Source: Mesodorylaimus sp. YZB2_4 (taxonomy: Eukaryota > Nematoda > Enoplea > Dorylaimida > Dorylaimidae). From it: a DNA stretch of 64,000 nucleotides. The stretch lies in assembly GCA_030248295.1 (NCBI GenBank), contig JASANH010001721.1, forward strand, positions 248,001-312,000. The letters are read 5' to 3'. A program made the position numbers and the translations under genes. Positions 23,462 through 35,534 of the stretch are shown here, piece after piece (position 1 is the first letter of the stretch; each line of letters begins with the position of its first letter). Under the pieces are notes generated by a model. The model was not told the origin of the DNA, made no database searches, and worked only from the letters and a program-made list of their open reading frames with translations.

Positions 23462-24554
23462 TGCGCTCTTCGTCCAAAATGTTTGAACTCAAATTCACAT
23501 TCCACCCGGAACACCGCAGCCCAGTAAAAGCTTTTCTACCAAGTTCCGGCCAAAATGAATAGCGTCTTCGCAAATGAAACTGAGCGGATGACCCAAATAT
23601 CGTAGCCTAAAGTCTCAATTTTGCAGGATATTTTTTGACCAATATTAAAGGCCAAAATATTATACCGCACCTAATTAGGGTTTTCCGCTCAACGCAGCAT
23701 CTACGAGTTTTCATCAGAAAAATAAAAGCGACAATTGTCGTTTTGGGTAGTCTGATTCATTCCTTTTTGAACTCATTCTCGAGAACTAGAGAAACCTGCT
23801 CCTCCCCCCAGTTTACCATAGAACACAATAGAAAAGCGGACAAAAACCGCAGCCGATTCCAGCGCACGGCGGAAGCGCACTGTAAGTAAACGTCTCGTTG
23901 TCATAAGCAGTCCTATGAGCATGCGGTCTTTTGGCGGGAATGCGCTTTGAATGGTCACGAAGGCCGAATATCAATAGTTTTTCGTCTGACGATGTCTAGA
24001 CAGGTAGGCATACATCATAAATGACCAATATACACTTTTACGGTAGCAGGTGCCAGAATAAGGCAATACGCAATGCACATTATGTCTTAAAGGGCATGGA
24101 GCACGGACTTACTGTGAATCACTCATCCAACTGGAATTCTCGCCCAAGGGGCAAAAGGTTGATGAGTCGCTAAAAATGTGCAAGTACCCGCTATTCTCGC
24201 CTCAATTCAGGGCTTTAGCCTGGCAGAGGAAGCGTCGGGCCTGGTAGTCGTCAGCCTACTTGCTGATGTTATTTGCTGTTTGCTGATGCTGTCAAAAATC
24301 TTTTTGCAGAGCTACACAATAATAAACGCGGACAGTGACATGTCCTCTTTTTTATGCGATCAATATGCAGTGCAGCACCAAACCAAAAATATAAGCAAAT
24401 GACTGAAACCAAATATTTAATTTCCCTCTTATTATGTGGGCAGAAATAGTTGTCTGCAAAATAGCGGCAGAATGTTCTCGATACAGCATTAGAGCATATA
24501 TATGCAGAGGGAGGCAGAATAGCTGCCGTTGTCCAAAATTATTAGTGACACAAC
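23462..24554. other. Divergent intergenic region, MRCK / MTIF2
   Basis: The two flanking genes are transcribed away from each other, so both promoters should lie within this ~1.1 kb. I found no convincing TATA/Inr pair, RNA gene or coding exon. Confidence 0.5.
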
Positions 24555-27241
24555 ATGTTTTCCTCGTTTCTGATACGATCATTTGGTGTTGCCTGCTTTA
24601 CGCAGTTTCGGCACAGATCAGCATCTCAAGTTCGATATTGCAAGAATGTCATTTTTGTCAGAAGCAAACACCGGCAAACGCCCACTCCCAAACCGATCAA
24701 GTTCTCAAAAAAGAGCACTCGCCCAGTTGTCAAAGTCTGGCCCGATATGACTATTCGAGATTTAGCTCGTGTTCTTGATGTCGACCCTGATTATATCTTT
24801 CATCTCCTGTTACAAACCGAGTACTCGGACGTTTTCGAAGAATACGAAGATCAGATTAAACATCGTGATCTGATCGCTCGATTGGTCAGTATTGCAGGTT
24901 TCAGAGCAGAGTTTATCGCGCCATTGAACGTGGAGACTGTGATCGAGAAAGATAAGGATGCTTATTGCAGACCGCCTCCCGACGCGAGTCAGTGCCAATC
25001 TCGACCGCCCGTAGTCACGATTATGGGCCATGTCGATCACGGAAAGACGACTTTATTGGACAGTTTGCGACACTCGCAAATTGCAGCACATGAATTTGGC
25101 GGAATTACGCAACATATTGGAGCTTTTGTTGGTAAGCTATCGGCACAATTAGCATTTCAATGACAAGCCTGAACATCTGTCTGTTCATTTTAGTGAAACT
25201 TCCTCACACTGGTGCTAAGATTACCTTCCTCGATACGCCCGGTCATGCCGCATTCAAAAGCATGCGAGCCCGTGGTGCCCGAGTCACTGACATCGTCGTT
25301 TTGGTCGTCGCGGCGGACGATGGTGTCATGGAACAAACAGCAGAAAGCATCCGATTTGCGAGAGAGGCTGGTGGTAAGTTGTGCTCAATCTATCACGTGC
25401 TGCGTACACTTGTGCCTCTTTGTTTAGTGGCCATGGTCGTAGCCATCAATAAGTGCGATAAATACAACGCCGATCTTAAGAAATCCAAAGCTGATTTGCT
25501 TGCACACAATATCCACTTGGAAGAATACGGAGGCGATGTCCAAGCTGTTTGCATTTCCGCCCTGCAGGTGCTACTTGTTATACTACCTGTTCTCATTGCT
25601 TTTAGTGAAAGCGCTGTTTCTGCTTCAGGGAACGAATCTTGTCGCGCTACAAGAGGCGATCATCACTCAAGCTGAACTAATGAATCTGAAGGCAGATTAT
25701 AAAGGCCTGGTCGAGGGAGCAGTCATCGAAGCCAAAACAGTGCATGGAAAAGGGTAATGATCTGCCACTTAAACCTGGATCTTTCTTTGCTTTATAAAAA
25801 CTTCTGTTTAGAGGCGTGTGCACGGTGCTCGTTCATAGAGGAACGTTAAAGAAAGGCTGCTTTTTAGTAGCTGGTGAAGTTTGGTGTCGAGTTCGAGCTT
25901 TATATGACGAATTTGGGAAAATGATTAGCGAGGCTCCACCATCAGCTCCTGCTGAGGTCACTGGATGGAGAGACGGATTGCCATCGGCTGGTGATGAAAT
26001 TTTGGAAGTGGAAAGTGAAGTAAGTGCTTGTAATGTCCGACGTCTTCCCTGGCACGAAATTTTTTTACTAAAATTGCGAATGCTAACGCGTGTTTCATTA
26101 AAGGCTCGAGCCAAAGAAGTCGTGGCGTGGCGTAAAAAGAAGGCTATGGAAGCGAAAGTGGAGGAAGAAAGGGTAGGACTTTCTCAGATTTTTATAATCT
26201 AAGTTCCTTATGCTCGATTCCAATTTTAGCCATTAATTGAAAGAAAACGAGCAGAACAACGTGAGAAGTACGAAAGTGCGAGGAAGGCCCGTCTAGCGTT
26301 AGGGTACATTAGAAACAACCCGACTCTACAGCTGCAAACCCAGGCTCCCGCGGAAAATACGGATCACCATGTGCCTCGATTTAATGTCATTCTGAAAGGT
26401 AAGCTGACCTCGAGAATTCGCTGTAGGGTGACTTTATTCGTGTCTTCTTAGGAGACGTGGATGGTTCTGTGGAAGCTATATTGGAAGTTTACGAAACGTA
26501 CAATTCGACCAGATGCCGCTTCGATATTGTCACATTTGGAATAGGACCAGTGACGGAGAATGACTTGGAGCTGGCCGAGGTGACAAAGGGTATGTTTTTG
26601 GGCGTGATGGTTACATAATTGTACCACATGTCTTATTTAGCCAAAATCTATTGCTTCAATGTGACGAATTTACCCGACATTGAAAAACAAGCCCGGTTGA
26701 AGCAACTGGAGATCAAACATTTCAATGTTATCTACAAGTAAGGCTTCGTAAGTTGATTTGTCTGAGCTGAGGGCTATTGTCTCATGGGTTTTAGGCTAGT
26801 GGACGATTGGAAGAACGAACTTAGCAATTTGCTACCTTTCATCGATCAGCATGAAGTGCATGGTAAGTCTGGAAATTTCCCATGTATTTGAAATTTGCAG
26901 CTTTTTTTGTTCTTGCAGGCGAAGGAGTGGTTCTTAAGGAGTTCCTTCTCAGCGAGAAAGGGAAAAAGATTAAAACTCCAGTGGCCGGTTGTCGTGTCAC
27001 GAAAGGCGTATTATCGAGAAAGCAGCAATTTCGGGTTCTGCGAAATGACGTGGTCGTGTACGATGGTACAGTCGAGTCCATGAAAAAGGAAAAGCTAGTG
27101 ACGAATGCGGCTGCTGTGAACGAAGAGGTCGGCATTATTGTAGAAGATAAGAATGTGAACTTTCTTCCCAATGACGTCGTTCAAAGCTACGAAACCTTGA
27201 AGGTACCTCAGAAAATCGATTGGTCACCGCCTGGGTTCTAG
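24555..27241 (+). CDS. MTIF2: Mitochondrial translation initiation factor IF-2
   Basis: GTPase that brings fMet-tRNA to the mitochondrial small ribosomal subunit. There are 11 exons: 24555-25131, 25194-25373, 25428-25567, 25629-25753, 25812-26019, 26104-26172, 26230-26398, 26452-26589, 26641-26737, 26795-26862, 26919-27241. Phase is intact: 697 residues (human 727). The first ~45 residues are basic and lack acidic residues, as expected for a mitochondrial presequence. G1 is GHVDHGKT (~158-165), G3 is DTPGH, and G4 is NKCD. The [10 protein letters not shown] switch region, domain II and the C-terminal C1/C2 domains follow. The C-terminus (SPPGF) resembles the SWDPGF end of the human protein. 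The start is the first Met before the presequence. Confidence 0.95.
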
Positions 27242-27517
27242 TTCAGTGTGGTTAGTGTACTGTAGGTTTGACTGGAGTTTTGTGTTTTATTATTTGCGGC
27301 GCATGTGCAAGAATTCAGACAGCCAGGTGTCTTTTTTGGAAGGGAGACCTGCTGTTTGTTGGGAGCCATACCTAGTGCCTAGTGCTGCCCCGATGGAAGA
27401 ATGGCAACCTCGATGCAGGCCGATGACTCGTGGAGGACGAATAATTTATTCATCCACTTCTGGTACTGTCTACCAAACTAATTAGCATGGTTCTCCTAAT
27501 TCATGCTAAAGTCTCGA

Positions 27518-28571
27518 TCAGGTCGAAGCGACCACAAGTCGTTCAATCCAATCATTGCACTCTGCACGCCCATGGTCTTCCTCGCTCATTACTAGGCCAC
27601 TACAAGTGACGAGGTACTGCTTCCGACCCCAATCGATGCAGAATCCGTTTCCTAGTCCGGCTGGAATGGTGTCGATAAGACGCACAAATTGACCTTGAGT
27701 GAAATGAAATTCTTGAAGGCGCCCTGTTTTGTCCAGAATGATTAGGTTGCCTTTTTCGTTGACCTGAAATGAAGTGGTTACGAGTGAGGGACTGGGGGTA
27801 GCTGCAATGACCACACCGCACAGATTATCAGTTATTTGCATCACGAAGCTGCTGCTCAGTGCACACTGATTGGGAATGACTGACTCACCTCCATGGCTCT
27901 GGGCCAGTAGATTTCCCCATCATTCTTTCCAGCCTTGCTAAAAGTGGATACAGTCCGTCCGTTGAAGTCGACAATACTCAAGTGTTGATTGCTGTATGGA
28001 TTGGTTGGAAGACGAGCGCAAGACACGATCAGCAGCTGTCCCGGCACGCAGCAGATTTGATCGAATTGGAACTCAGTGGATGTGGCGATGGTCTCGAATG
28101 TGTTCAAATCATCCAGATGACCTCGTAATAAATCACTTTTTCGGGTATTGGGTTGTGAAGTAAGAAATATTTCACCAGTTTCTGCCACGGTCATACACTT
28201 GGCTGGTGAGTCGAGAATGGAAGTTGCACGACGGACGCCTGACAACAGTAGCGATAGAGACGACAGGTGTGAACCAGGCAGCACTGTTTACCTTGCATGT
28301 CGTACATTGTCAAGAAACATCCATTCTCGTCGGCGCATTTGACCAGCACTCGTCCACCAGTGGTGTCGTCGTGATCAGGAATGAACCGAATGCACGAGAA
28401 GGCGCTGGTTTGTTTGGGATGGTCATACTTGTCCGAAAACAGGCACTGCCCATTTCTATCGAATCGAAACACGCCCCCCTTAGTCGCCACCCATATACAG
28501 TCTTTAGAATCAAGACAGATGCCGTATGGTACAACGGCACCAGAAGAGGTCAGTTGAATGAAGGGAGGCAT
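27518..28571 (-). CDS. NHL-like beta-propeller protein, uncharacterised
   Basis: Exons are 28292-28571, 27889-28238 and 27518-27763; phase holds and gives 291 residues. Repeated short strands of the type YGICLDSKDCIWVATKGG, VFRFDRNGQ, CMTVAETGEIFLTS, LSIVDFNGRTV and NLIILDKTGRLQEF resemble NHL or six-bladed propeller blades (as in TRIM-NHL proteins). No RING, B-box or coiled coil is seen, so this is either a stand-alone propeller or the C-terminal part of a longer protein. The exon opens at an acceptor ending at 28588, and the in-frame ATG at 28571 is only the first available start; upstream coding exons cannot be excluded. It converges on MTIF2, 276 bases away. Its role is unknown. Confidence 0.6.
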
Positions 28572-29129
28572 TCGTAACTGACCGCAGCTAAACACGAGAA
28601 GGACAAGACTGTCACACGCCTCCTCTTACGATTAGCATATGTGTGTGTACATACATTGTTGTCACGTGAAATGTGTCACGCGGCGAGTAACATCGAAGGA
28701 AAACTGGCTCTGCATTGGGAGTATAGTTTGGAGATAAGCCTAGGAGCAGGGAGAACGCTGGTAGTCGAATGGCACTACCCACGGCAGAATATTGATCCAA
28801 AAGCTGCTAGATTGGACACTAGAGAGGCAATTTAGGGATTGCATGCTTATACACTGCGTAATGAAACAGACAGCAAAATCGCACGGACATGCTTCAGCAG
28901 GTTGCATCGCAGCACCACTTTCATCTTACCGCCACCTTCCAGCCTAGCACATACAAGTACAACAATGAGGGGCAGTTTCACAATCAGTAAGGACGCGTCC
29001 TAAATGCTCAGACATGTCATAGGTTTCAGTTAGGACTCTTGTAAGTCATTTAAAAATCAGCTTGGTGACTTTAAAAGGTACAGGAGGGACTGCGCTGGGC
29101 AAGGAGCACTACACCTGACAGCTAAGCAA
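28572..29129. other. Spacer between propeller gene and NHE gene
   Basis: Both flanking genes are on the minus strand, so the region holds the NHE 3' UTR and the propeller gene's promoter or leader. A donor near 28622 followed by the acceptor at 28588 suggests a 5' UTR intron. No further coding exon fits the required phase. Confidence 0.4.
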
Positions 29130-32100
29130 TCAGAACCTGCTTGCAGCCAGTCTTCCACCTGACTGTCTGCCCGTGGACAGCCTATCCGTAGACCTCCTCC
29201 CCAACAGAATGTCCATCTCGGCATTGCTACTGTCATCATCAATGGCATCGAGGCCTTCCAAAGTAAACGTCACGTTTCTCCCGGGAGGACTCAAAGGAGT
29301 TCTTGGTTTTGGGGTTTCTGGGAGATCATCGCTAGGACCAGCTTCGTTGTCACTGTCGCGATGTTGCTCGCTTGCCACGATACCAATGGGGATAAGGGCA
29401 CCTTGGAGAAGGTGTCGGATAGCACCGTGTTCACGAACACCCCCTTCTTGATCATCATTGTGTCGTCTTCTAACGTGCCCTATGTGAAGGATATGACTCA
29501 AAATTCCGCGCTTTCGTTCATCTGCTTCGTCCTCGTCGAAGCAATAGTGTACCTGAAATCAGTAAATTAAGTAGTAGAAGGCCAACAGGAAGAACCTAGG
29601 CTTGCACTTACAGTCTTGTGGGGTGGTGTCCTCAACATGTCCCTAAATGTGAGCATGTCTCTCGGCGACCTCAACGGCAAGGGGGTTGGTCTTGAAGGCA
29701 CTTTAGCTTTAGCCTTTCGCATTTCGGCCGCTTGCCCTTTCCGAAGTTCTGAAAAAACAACCATTAGCGTGTCTGCTCGGTCGGATTTCAAAATCTAGTT
29801 CGCATACCTTCCGTGTACGCGTCCTGTCTCTCCATCTCCAATAGCGTTGCTTGATGAGGGTGCCGTTCTCTGAATACAGGAGACATTAGGCTCCTGCTTG
29901 CACAATGGTGAAAACTGACTTATCAACTTCTTCCAACTCGGACCACAAGGCACTCATGTTACGCAAGCTGAGTTCTTGTGTCATAGCCGAGGCATATTTG
30001 TCCCTAAACATGGTCACCGAATTACTTCGAATTATCCCAGATGAACCGCATAACCTACTGCATGGACGCTTCTTGATAGGCGGCCACGAAGCTGCTGTAC
30101 TTCTTGTGTGGAAACTTCTGCACTGCAGGGCGAAGGAATCGATTGCTCAAGTACTTTGCTATGGCAGCCCAGTAGTAGCTGCCTCGGTGGCCGATGATCT
30201 CCTCAAGTCCTGCCATACTGTTTTCGATGACCTGACACCCGCAAAGTATTATACTAGCCAATGCAACCAACCGTGGCAGGCGTAGGAGGGAGGCGCCCGA
30301 CCGAAGTCGGCGGGACAAACACTCCGACTGCAGAAACCAAGTCTTGCGACTATACGGCTGAAACATCAACCTAAGAGGTTGACGTATCGATTACTCTCTC
30401 CCACTCGCCATGGCCTACCAGGCCGGGGATTACACCAAGAAAAACCCAGTCGAATCTTACTGCCTGGTTGACTTCCTTAAACAACGTCGTGTCTTTCGTT
30501 TCCAATCGAATGCGCATTTTCTTGACCAATGGTTTTATACTGATTCCCTGAACAGCCAGTGAATAAGTACACCGTCTTTGTGGACTAATCGAGCTTAGGA
30601 CTAATTTCAGACAATGCAGAATCGAGCAGCTTGCAAGCAACCTACAGTAGCCTCCACCCTGCAATCACCCCTACCTGCAAGAACGTAGTAAAAAAGATGA
30701 GCAAATAAGCCGATGTCAACAACACGTTCTTTCCTTCCTCTTTGTGCTCCAATCGTTCGGGATCGAGCATAAATACCAGTGAAAAGGTCACTGCCCCACG
30801 TAGACCTCCATAAGCCTAAACGTGACCACGTCAACAACGGCCACTTTCTGTCAGCCCATACGCACTCACCATGATGAATTGCTCTTGCTTCCGAATCTTC
30901 CTCACCGACACAACCAACATATTCACCACGTATGCCAGTCCGAACACTACTAAAATGGATGGCATGTCTAAAAGGTGCTCACCAACGCCTCGCACAAGTA
31001 TGTATACCTGTGAACCTGGCCACGAGGCAGGAGAGCAAAGACAAGAAGGCGAACCGTACATTGAAATGGAACCAGGCCTTGAATTCGGTCACCAGCATCA
31101 CACCGAGAATAATGAATATCAAGGATTCAGCTACGCTGCTGAAATTGTTGGGGCTGATAGCCAGTTGGGGCTTATGGTGCGAGACAAAGATCACCTCATG
31201 ACTTTGCTGAAATAATACACCGTGACATAGGACTTGGATGAGATGTTGTCTGCCGCGTAATGCGATTGAATCAAGCCACAACAGATGATTCTAAAAGGGA
31301 GTTGAATTGATCTTGTATTGATCTTGAAATAGTATGAATACACATGAAGCCAGTGCAATGCCAAGTCGACAACAGCCCACACCCTAGACATTACCCGATG
31401 ATTCCAGAGAAGTGAAACAGCTCGGCAGAAATGTACGCCAGATATGCCAGTCCGAAGAATAGCACTGGTTCAGCCACTATAACCAAATTCTGTAGGCCCA
31501 CTCTCCCTTTCCGAGTTCCACCTTACTTCTTATCTTCGACGTGTATTTGGTGCAGAAAGCTGTCAAAAATCCGTACATAAATCCTATAGCCATTCCTCCA
31601 ATGCTGACGCAGAGGAATGCTGCAAATCCGAGACTGATTTCACGAAAACCGATGCGATCGATTTGCATGAATGAGAGAATCATGTTGTAGAGGACGACGG
31701 TGACAGCGTCTTGAAAGTAAGGATTCCATCGAAGGATAAGTAAATCACAAGACTTCTGAGGATACCTACCGTTGAATAAGCTCTCTCCGAAAACCATAAA
31801 ATACAGCATTTTGTTGACCCCGATTTCCTCAAATATGGCCAGTACCTAAAGAAGGCGCATAATGCGAATATGAGACTCTATGGCATACACTTACAGCGAC
31901 TGGGTCTACGGCGGCTGCCAAAGCACCGAAGACGAGACATTCGAGGACATTAATCCGTAACGAGCCCATACAACCAGCCAAATAAAAGCCGTATAAAGCA
32001 GGGCCTATGATCGATACGTTAAGAATAGTACCCTAAAGACAACACAAATTACCAAACTTCTTCGCCAAGGGACCAAAGTGGCCAGTGCCTTCTTACCACT

Positions 32101-33036
32101 ACAGCATATAAGACAATCGGTCCGAGGTTCTCCACAAATGCTCTGTCTTTTAGCGAATAGGCAGCTTCCAAAATGATGCTATATTGGACAAAAGGTAGTT
32201 GCGAATGTGATCTATGTTTGCAAATATCACTTACGGTGGGAGCAAATAGAGAAAGAATGTCTGTGGTTTGAAATGTAGGAAGGCCAGTTCTGTTTGCGCT
32301 TTTTCCACCAGAAATAGCAAACCGATGACAATGCCCAGGATAATCAGCAAGCTGAAATTAAACGGGTGAATGCAGGACGAGTTGGTGAATGTGCCTCCGG
32401 ATGCATCCGAAAGTGAGTCATATGCAGATCTAGCCGGCGGGTAACTTACACAGGCAGCCGGTTGTTGGACATTGGCGCATCACAGACTTGTTTAGTGGGC
32501 TGCGTCTCTTTTACTCAGATGCCCTCTACCACACCTCGCATGTACAGTATGTACATAGATGCTGTGCCCAACAAAATCATCATGCAGGTGTACTGTATTT
32601 GTCTGAATACTGTCAAAAACTGATGTCTTCTAGGAGAAGCAATGCGCTTACCATGACTCCGGTATGATTGCCTCTACTCGATGAGCGTGCTTGAACACTA
32701 AAAAATGGAAGTCCGGTTTTTTTATGTGTGGATTACTAACTCGAGCTTACGGATTTTGATGGCGCAAATAGCCACAATAAAAAGAGTAATGAGCAAGGGC
32801 TTGCCAACGTAATCGTAGTTCCACGAGGCCACATGGACGTCGTGATGCTGTGTGTGAGATTGGTTTGGCGACTGGTGTCCATGACTACCATTGAAAAGCC
32901 CATTACTCGCTTGGTCAGGCTCCTGTTTATTCCTCGGCTGCCCACAAAGGCAAATTGGATAAATGGCGCACAGAAACACTGCCAAACCAATTGCCAAGAA
33001 AGCTTTCATTTCAACCACACCAGGCTTGCTCAGCAC
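29130..33036 (-). CDS. Na+/H+ exchanger (SLC9/CPA1 family)
   Basis: Plasma-membrane type electroneutral antiporter. There are 18 exons: 32751-33036, 32652-32697, 32235-32351, 32097-32178, 31895-32032, 31770-31845, 31527-31709, 31395-31476, 31195-31290, 31008-31138, 30870-30967, 30675-30815, 30461-30547, 30059-30231, 29920-30003, 29808-29869, 29612-29748, 29130-29552. Phase holds: 813 residues. A signal-like hydrophobic N-terminus is followed by a His/Asn-rich loop, then the multi-pass domain with IIPESCLLIILG, LPPIILEAAY, AAAVDPVAVLAVFEE-like (here AVLAIFEE), FGESLFNDAVTVVLYN and AYGGLRGAV. The Asn-Asp pair in FND is the family transport motif. The cytoplasmic tail is Arg/Lys-rich, then acidic and Ser-rich, with SPP/TPKPRTP sites plausible for phosphorylation. 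The donor of exon 15 (GTCAGT) is the least certain junction. Confidence 0.92.
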
Positions 33037-35534
33037 CGGGCAAAATAATCAAACAATGCAAGTCTGGCAGACTTCGACTGGGCGTGTCTCAAAAAGGCAG
33101 AAACATCTCGAGACTCCAGTTCGCAGCCATTCTATCCGTTTAGTCAATCCGTCCCCCTTGTACACACAAACTAACGGTTGCGACTGACTTGGGGATTCCG
33201 AAGCCGACTTGGATGGGAAGAAGCGAGGGAGAGCTTGTTGTGTTCATTGGCTGAGAAGACGAGTCTTTTGAGGAAACCGGTTAAAGCAATGTATAAATAA
33301 TACCCAAGAAGATATAACTTTTACACGGCCGCCTGCCGGCCAGTTGACAAGATGCTAAGAGAGCCTGATCCAAAGCCAAAGAAAATATATTTCCTCCCCC
33401 GGGTGCAGGATATCCGTCACCCGAAGCACTAGCGCAGGCGAGCAGGTGTGATGCTCATCGACCATGAATTCACCTGAAAAAGGGACGGAAAGCTTATAAA
33501 AGCTAGAGGACACTCGAGGCTGCGCGAATGGAAGCAGACCTTTAATTTATTTCTTCGCAACTAACACCTTTCCCTGCTCGAATGCACGGCAGGCGAGCTC
33601 GAAGTAGAGGCAAAACAACACGGTCATATCGATCTCTAGATGCCCCAGTTTAGCAGTAGAAAGGTCAATTCTTTCTATCCTGTCCCTTAAATCATGCGCC
33701 ACAAGGCCGTCACCACAGGCCACAATGCACTACGTGCACTATGTGATACGAGACTAAAAGTAATACCAGCCCTCGGAAGGAAGGGGCTCACATGTGCACT
33801 ACGATTTCTCTGAATGAATTGTCGGCTGACAAGCTACGGCCTCGTATTGACCAAACCGTATCGTGTTACTTGTGCTAGTACTTCCTCTAGCTGGGGCTTC
33901 TATGCTATCTCATGATGGGGGAGGACTCCAGCGGGCAGTCCCCTGGAATAGGTGACGACATGCTAGCAAGGAAACGTACCAGGATCGAAAGACGCGCATG
34001 ATGCATCGAATGAACACACCACACGCGGCACCAATAAGGCCAACCAGGGACTAAAAGTGTGCTTTGCTTAGCCTTATCTTCAGCATCATTATCCTGTCAC
34101 CCTACTCTGCCTGAAACTGTTGCCTAATAACCACATCAGAGTGTCCTGGACGCAAGTCGCAAACCATCGTAGCCCCCATCTTACTATTAGTGCTGAACAT
34201 CTAGCTAGAGGCCAAACAAAAAAGAAGAACGTCCATCAAGTAGTCATGAAGAGATGAATACTTTACTATGTGGAGTCTAAACTGGGCTGCCCTAGCTCGC
34301 ACATAGGTGCAATATATCTCTATGGCCACGACGTGATCTCAAAATAATTTATCGTTTTGTCAGCTTTACTTCCCTATCAGACTGATAATAGAGGCAGGAA
34401 CAGGATTATGCTTAGCCGAGCTGAAACACGGTTTATCATCCCAGGTGGTGGTTTAGGTGACGAGCGGCTGATAATTTGGTCTGATAACCGTAATAGCAAC
34501 TGAGGCATGAAAAGATTTAGATGATCAAAAGACAGTGCTTGGACCAGTGTAACAGCAAGTGCCTCATCGAACCTACCTTGATTCCATCGAATAAGCTTCA
34601 TGTCAGGACTAGCAAATTGCAATGAGGCTTGCTCAAACCACAGTAGTCGCCATTATCTTTGGTACAGTTTGTAGAAACTACTGCGCAAAAACATGAGTTT
34701 TTTGTGGGGTGGACTCCGTTCCGCCTTTCCAGCTGGAAGGATTTCGAGTAGACAGGGCACCAAGATGCCCTATGTCGAGATGACTGTTCTAGTGAATTCC
34801 GGAGTAAACTTGAAATCACGGTTTTCATTATCATGGCACAGAAAATCCAAAGGAAGACAAAGAACAGATCAAAATTGTGTTTAGTTGCACCTCTGCCCGT
34901 GGCTTTTCTATTCACAACAGTCAATAATCTGAACAGGAGTGATCGGTATTTCCAGTTCCCTCCCTACATGCGGAAGTGTGGGCATTCCCCAGTATGTCGC
35001 ATGCCAGACATCGCCTTTACGGCTGTGTGGTTTACCCGCCGGAAAATCATTGACCTGAGGCTACCTATAAAACCTGACTCAACGAGGTTTGTCGTTTCTA
35101 CCGATTCGAGCTCGCGGCCCACATCCGGAAGATGTGCCCTAACACAGTCGACTTTTTCTGCATAGCGGCGATCATCTCCCACAATATAATATGCACCGCG
35201 TCCAAAGCGATGAGATGCCCTGCTAGAAGATAGCTATTTGAACTAGTTGACGTGTTTGTTTTATTACCTCGGGACTCGTAGAACTGTGACTCGTTACCAG
35301 GCCGCACTGCAAGTCGAACGCTGTCATGAACTGTATGTCATTATGCCAACCTGCAGCTAGGTTGGAGTAGTGCCTGGCAAATCTGCAAAACAGATTTTCA
35401 AATCAAGCTGAATCGAACAAGGCAACAATCTAGAATCAAACTATTCATTACTCGAACAACTTTCTGAAAAAGTGTAAATGATCAATAAAGCAGAAACACA
35501 TGTGAGCATTAAAGAAAACAGACCAGTTTTGAAA
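33037..35534. other. Gene-poor spacer, NHE promoter side
   Basis: About 2.5 kb between the NHE start and the 3-beta-HSD stop. No complete gene is evident. A weak lectin-like frame at 34964-35219 is listed separately. The rest shows only short frames without motifs. Confidence 0.45.
34964..35219 (-). pseudogene. Possible C-type-lectin-like exon or relic
   Basis: Downstream of an acceptor (TTCTAGCAG, ending 35220) one frame reads for about 80 codons to a stop. It contains a pattern loosely like a C-type lectin fold: an aromatic pair (AYYIVGDD), then VDCVRAH, then LESVETTNLVESGF, similar to the Cys...LxSIxSxxExxF core. The preceding donor at 35275 does not supply the needed phase, and no start or second Cys pair is found. 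Treat it as a weak hint of a lectin-like fragment. Confidence 0.2.

Noticed and set aside
31895-32032. Apparent one-base frameshift in NHE exon 5
   Set aside because: A recount of the A run on the plus strand gave a 138-base exon in phase; the shift was a reading slip.
32520-32612. Hydrophobic open frame in NHE intron 2 as an extra exon
   Set aside because: Its end phase does not fit the next exon, while direct splicing of 32652 to 32351 restores the conserved PES-C-LLI motif exactly.
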